DNA from: a bacterium
Lineage (GTDB): Bacteria; Hydrothermota; Tepidihabitantia; Tepidihabitantales; Tepidihabitantaceae
Reading direction: 5' to 3'
Length of the DNA stretch: 64,000 bases
Assembly: GCA_035505375.1 (NCBI GenBank)
Contig: DATJQV010000042.1
Coordinates: forward strand, 1-64,000
The position numbers and the translations under genes were made by a program. How positions within the stretch are numbered: the stretch's first letter is position 1; the number at the start of each line of letters is the position of its first letter. Below are positions 61,663 through 64,000 of this stretch, in pieces. The notes beneath the pieces are model-generated. The model was not told where the DNA came from. It did no database searches and saw only the letters and a program-made list of their open reading frames with translations.

Positions 61663-61986
61663 CTGGAGTCATTGCTGGAGCCATGATAGGAGCTACTGCA
61701 GGGGTCATGACCGGCGTTATTACGGGAGCCATGATAGGAGCTATGGCTTGAGCTATGACCGGAGCCATGACGGGAGCTATGGCGGGTATCATGGCTGGAG
61801 CTATGGCCTGAGCTATGGCGGGAGTCATGGTTTGGGTCATGGCCGGAGCCATGACGGGTGCTATGGCAGGAGCCATGATCTGTGCCATGGCGGGTGACAT
61901 GACCTGAGTCATTGCCGGTGTCATGACTTGAGCCATGACACGAGCTATCGCTGGAGTCATGGCATGGGTCATGGCGGGCCTCATTG
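61663..61986. repeat. Degenerate dodecamer array 3 (27 units)
   Basis: Twenty-seven 12-base units in perfect phase with consensus NNGGAGYYATGR (examples CGGGAGCCATGA, CTGGAGCTATGG, CCTGAGCTATGG). It is the longest and best kept array. Because 12 is a multiple of 3, several frames stay open as 4-residue repeats (AMTPAIAPVMAP on minus; SHDRSYGLSYDR on plus). No signal or partner sequence argues that any is translated. It fills most of the 526-base gap 61552-62077 between the RM controller and the ECF-linked genes. Confidence 0.88.
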
Positions 61987-62030
61987 CCCCCCATACCGCT
62001 CCCTGGGGCGACGGGGTTATCCCGGAAACC

Positions 62031-62062
62031 TGCACTTTTTTCCGAGAACTCGCGTATCAATA
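62031..62062 (+). promoter_or_regulatory. Candidate ECF-type promoter, copy 1
   Basis: TGCACTTTTTTCC, eight variable or partly variable bases, then CGCGTATCAATA, ending 15 bases before ATG 62078. The same two blocks occur at 63955-63986 with differences only in the middle (28 of 32 positions identical), which is how -35 and -10 elements behave. The ECF sigma gene in between is the natural reader; that is inference. Confidence 0.6.
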
Positions 62063-62077
62063 GCTGTACGGTGATGT

Positions 62078-62443
62078 ATGAACAAACATGATTGCCATTC
62101 GCCAGATCATGAGAGCCCGAAGGAGCTAAGGATAAGGGCGATTGTGGACGGAGTCGTGAGCGATGAGTCTCAGAAGCAGGCGTATGTAGCATTCGCAGAA
62201 GAACTTATGCTGGCGGAGCGCCGCCCGACGCGGCTGGATAGTCCAGAATTCAGAAATCAGATACCAGAATTCAGAATGCGAACCGGACAGAATCCGCTTG
62301 CCACGGGCCGTCCATTTCCCGACTACACGCGGCGCACGAAGAACGTCGTCGCTAAGTGGTTTCGGAGAGGGTTGAGCGGACGGTTGATGTGGCTTATCGG
62401 TCAGGAGGTCCTTTTCGGACAGGAGGTCCATCATGGAGGATAG
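62078..62443 (+). CDS. Unknown protein with repeat-encoded middle
   Basis: 121 residues: an acidic helical N-terminus (ELRIRAIVDGVVSDESQKQAYVAFAEELMLAERR), then DSPEFRNQIPEFRMRTGQ encoded by CCAGAATTCAGA-type repeats (62241-62280), then a basic C-terminal part. I do not recognise it. It lies directly behind the ECF-type promoter copy and overlaps the next gene by 11 bases. The repeat may have extended or disrupted an older gene. Confidence 0.5.
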   Translation: MNKHDCHSPDHESPKELRIRAIVDGVVSDESQKQAYVAFAEELMLAERRPTRLDSPEFRNQIPEFRMRTGQNPLATGRPFPDYTRRTKNVVAKWFRRGLSGRLMWLIGQEVLFGQEVHHGG

Positions 62444-62849
62444 AGCGAGCGAGCGGGCCGAGCGGATGGTGGCCAATTACGCGGCGAGGCTGCGGGCCGG
62501 GCAGATGGGTGCGCGCCGTGACGGGCTCACCGAGGTGCAGAAGAAGCGTTACGCAGCGAGTATGGAGATCGTGAACATCGAGCGGCGCATGGCCGGCCAG
62601 GTACTGGATACAGCGGGCGTGGCGACCATCGTGCGTCCGTTCTACTACAGCTTCACTTTGAGACTGGGCAAGCTCTGCCGGGAGGGATGGTCCGATCATT
62701 CCCGCCGGCAGGAGGCGATGCTGCTCGTCGCGACGTGGGAGTCGCGGGGGCTGACGCGGGCCGTGCTCTACGACATTGCGCTGAATGTGTTCAATCTAGA
62801 CCTGGCCCATGAGGGCAAACCCGAAACTCGAAGCGCGAACGACGAATGA
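62433..62849 (+). CDS. Unknown helical protein in the ECF operon
   Basis: 138 residues, mostly helical and basic (ASERAERMVANYAARLRAGQMGARRDGLTEVQKKRYAASMEIVNIERRMAGQVLD...). It has no signal or membrane segment. ATG 62433 follows AGGAGGTCC, which is itself duplicated (62403-62429). It lies between a promoter-like element and the sigma factor gene and probably belongs to the same transcription unit. Bases 62850-63083 hold a further frame I do not trust. Confidence 0.55.
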   Translation: MEDRASERAERMVANYAARLRAGQMGARRDGLTEVQKKRYAASMEIVNIERRMAGQVLDTAGVATIVRPFYYSFTLRLGKLCREGWSDHSRRQEAMLLVATWESRGLTRAVLYDIALNVFNLDLAHEGKPETRSANDE

Positions 62850-63083
62850 AGCGGAGTCGGGGTTCACTTCATGACATTGACAGCAGGCAGGGGAGATGTA
62901 GCATTTTTGTTGTATCAGGGCGGAATCTATCAGGGCGTCCGGTACGTCGGCGCGCGCTGTCCGGCAACGGGCCGGCCGGGAGAATGGCGCCGGAAGCCCT
63001 GTTAGTCGATTTTGACCGGTCCGCGGTCAGGCGCGCCGGCGGATTGTCCGTGGCCGAGATGGGCGTAACTCAGGAGGCGTTTG

Positions 63084-63638
63084 ATGAGCGACGCCGAACT
63101 TGTTAAAGGGATTCTCAGCGGGACCGTGGATTTCGAGGTCCTCTGGGAGCGTTTCTGGGAACGGGTAGGAAGCTGGCTGCGCATCTGGGTGAGCGATGGT
63201 GAAGACCGGCGGGACGTGCAGATTTGCGTGCTGACCCTGGCCTGGCAGCGGTTGGACCAGTACGACCCGAGCAAGGGCAGCCTGTGCACGTGGCTCTACC
63301 GGATGGCGCGGTCGGTCGCATTCTCGTTCCTGCGGAAGAAGCGTTTGAAGATGCGGAGTCTGGAGGAGCTTGTCGGCGTGCGGGAACCCGCCTGCGAGGG
63401 GCCGGCGGAAGAGCACGATCTGGGCGAGCTGAAGCGGGCGCTCTGGCGGGCGGTGGGCGAGTTGCCCGAACCGGAGCAGGCGGCGCTGGAGCTTTACTAT
63501 CACGAGGGATACGCATGGGCCGAGGTCGCCGGGCTTCGGGGGACGTCGATCCGGACGGCGAAGTTCCACGGGGCGCGCGGCCTCGTTTTGCTCAGGAACA
63601 AGCTCGCGTGCGACCGTTGCCGGCTGGGGGTGCTGTGA
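63084..63638 (+). CDS. ECF-type RNA polymerase sigma factor
   Basis: 184 residues. Region 2 lies about 15-85 (FEVLWERFWERVGSWLRIWVSDGEDRRDVQICVLTLAWQRLDQYDPSKGSLCTWLYRMARSVAFSFLRKKR) and region 4 about 110-170 (ALWRAVGELPEPEQAALELYYHEGYAWAEVAGLRGTSIRTAKFHGARGLVLLRNKL). ATG 63084 follows CAGGAGG. It directs polymerase to special promoters. Its stop overlaps the next start as GTGA. Confidence 0.9.
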   Translation: MSDAELVKGILSGTVDFEVLWERFWERVGSWLRIWVSDGEDRRDVQICVLTLAWQRLDQYDPSKGSLCTWLYRMARSVAFSFLRKKRLKMRSLEELVGVREPACEGPAEEHDLGELKRALWRAVGELPEPEQAALELYYHEGYAWAEVAGLRGTSIRTAKFHGARGLVLLRNKLACDRCRLGVL

Positions 63639-63904
63639 AGAACGAATCCAAGGACCCGGATGACATTGATTTCACCGACGCCGAGCTCGATCTGTTCGGC
63701 GACTTCACCGATGCGGTGCAGCGCCGGGAGAACCCGGATATCGAGGAGTACCTGGCGCGCTGCCCTGAATCCCGTGACAAGATGCGGACGATACTGGAGA
63801 TGGCGCTCCTGCTCGACCGCGAGATGAACCGGTTCCGCGGTAAGTACCCGCACGTGGACCTCAAGCGGCTGAACGAGCTCAGGCGGGAGTCCCGGCAGAA
63901 GTAA
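63635..63904 (+). CDS. Small acidic protein coupled to the sigma factor
   Basis: 89 residues from GTG 63635. DPDDIDFTDAELDLFGDFTDAVQRRENPDIEEYLARCPESRDKMRTILEMALLLDREMNRFRGKYP: acidic N-terminus, helical body. The YLARCPESRDKMRTIL stretch resembles short modules that accompany ECF factors and kinases in some environmental bacteria. It could be the anti-sigma or a regulator of the sigma factor. It has no membrane segment. Confidence 0.65.
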   Translation: MKNESKDPDDIDFTDAELDLFGDFTDAVQRRENPDIEEYLARCPESRDKMRTILEMALLLDREMNRFRGKYPHVDLKRLNELRRESRQK

Positions 63905-63924
63905 CGCACGCCACGACCTTTCTC

Positions 63925-63955
63925 GACCCGGCCGACAGGGCCGGGTCACTTTTCT
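63925..63955 (+). terminator. Intrinsic terminator of the sigma operon
   Basis: GACCCGGCC / GGCCGGGTC stem (63925-63933 with 63939-63947) with a short loop, then ACTTTTCT. It lies 20 bases after the last stop and runs into the second promoter-like element. Confidence 0.75.
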
Positions 63956-63986
63956 GCACTTTTTTCCGGGAGGCCGCGTATCAATA
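63955..63986 (+). promoter_or_regulatory. Candidate ECF-type promoter, copy 2
   Basis: Same TGCACTTTTTTCC and CGCGTATCAATA blocks as at 62031-62062, with a central section GGGAGGC instead of GAGAACT. It lies right after the operon terminator, so it should drive a gene beyond the right edge of the window. Confidence 0.6.
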
Positions 63987-64000
63987 ACCAAGGACAAGAG

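Noticed and set aside
61663-61986. CRISPR array
   Set aside because: Units are 12 bases with no separate repeat and spacer, and no cas gene is present.
61503-62192. Ser/His/Asp-rich and Met/Ala/Pro-rich frames over array 3
   Set aside because: Three or more frames are open at once because 12 is divisible by 3. No start context, signal or family supports any of them.
62846-63106. 86-codon frame between the unknown helical gene and the sigma factor
   Set aside because: It has an ATGA overlap upstream but its sequence is Arg/Gly-rich, without structure, and it overlaps the sigma start. It was left as possible but unsupported.

Overview
The window is GC-rich, gene-dense bacterial chromosome with no phage structural genes, transposases, rRNA or tRNA genes. 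Many secreted proteins end in the same roughly 50-residue module (a GANDVSRLAPGVYF-like strand, then a basic KVVI-type tail) that resembles the Por/T9SS type A C-terminal sorting domain. Several lipoproteins, LVIVP-repeat proteins, an MEP-pathway cluster and acyl-CoA dehydratase activase genes accompany them. This fits an uncultured diderm such as candidate phylum WOR-3 (Stahlbacteria). That assignment is inference from protein style; no marker rRNA is present.

Region by region. 1-9.8 kb is a conflict or signalling island: two tandem paralogues with a PfkB-like N-terminus, an AAA-type P-loop ATPase and a RyR domain (the second also carries a C-terminal TIR domain and one in-frame amber codon); an endonuclease/exonuclease/phosphatase protein coupled to a GHMP kinase; a TIR-TPR protein; and a broken DUF4062 gene. 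10-15 kb holds lipoproteins, a LURP-one-like protein and a BNR/Ycf48-like propeller. 15-24 kb holds a UbiA-family prenyltransferase, an HcnAB-like oxidoreductase pair, purQ, a three-gene CoA-activase set and a MEMO-AMMECR1 fusion. 24.5-31.8 kb is a run of five secreted proteins with sorting domains in varying states of decay. 32-36 kb has an ABC-F ATPase, an RF-1-like release protein, a PP-loop thiolase-like protein with a C-terminal DUF814-like domain, and NFU. 36-42 kb is a minus-strand operon trpS-ispD-dxr-rseP-radical-SAM-like. 42-49 kb has a 3-hydroxyacyl-CoA dehydrogenase, xseA-xseB, dnaN, a lipoprotein and a DUF2207 protein. The tmRNA gene lies at 49.2 kb and a double TIR/ThsB-like protein faces it. 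50-55 kb holds a PAS-only protein and secreted or membrane proteins. 55-62 kb is a second accessory island: a RelA/SpoT-domain protein coupled to an NdpA-like protein, a small S26 peptidase, small genes, and a type II restriction-modification set (HNH nuclease, C5 methyltransferase, Vsr, XRE controller). 62-64 kb holds an ECF sigma factor operon bracketed by two copies of a promoter-like element.

Two features run across the whole window. First, four intergenic loci carry long degenerate arrays with an exact 12-base period (22, 24, 27 and about 7 units). Second, short 7-8 base direct repeats recur both between genes and inside coding regions, where they are translated as low-complexity linkers and sometimes coincide with frameshifts or unclear starts.

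The best candidate for a new system is the tandem PfkB-like/AAA/RyR(/TIR) pair in the first 5.2 kb together with its nuclease, GHMP-kinase and TIR-TPR neighbours. The ECF promoter pair, the dodecamer arrays and the RelA/SpoT-NdpA-like pair are also worth following.
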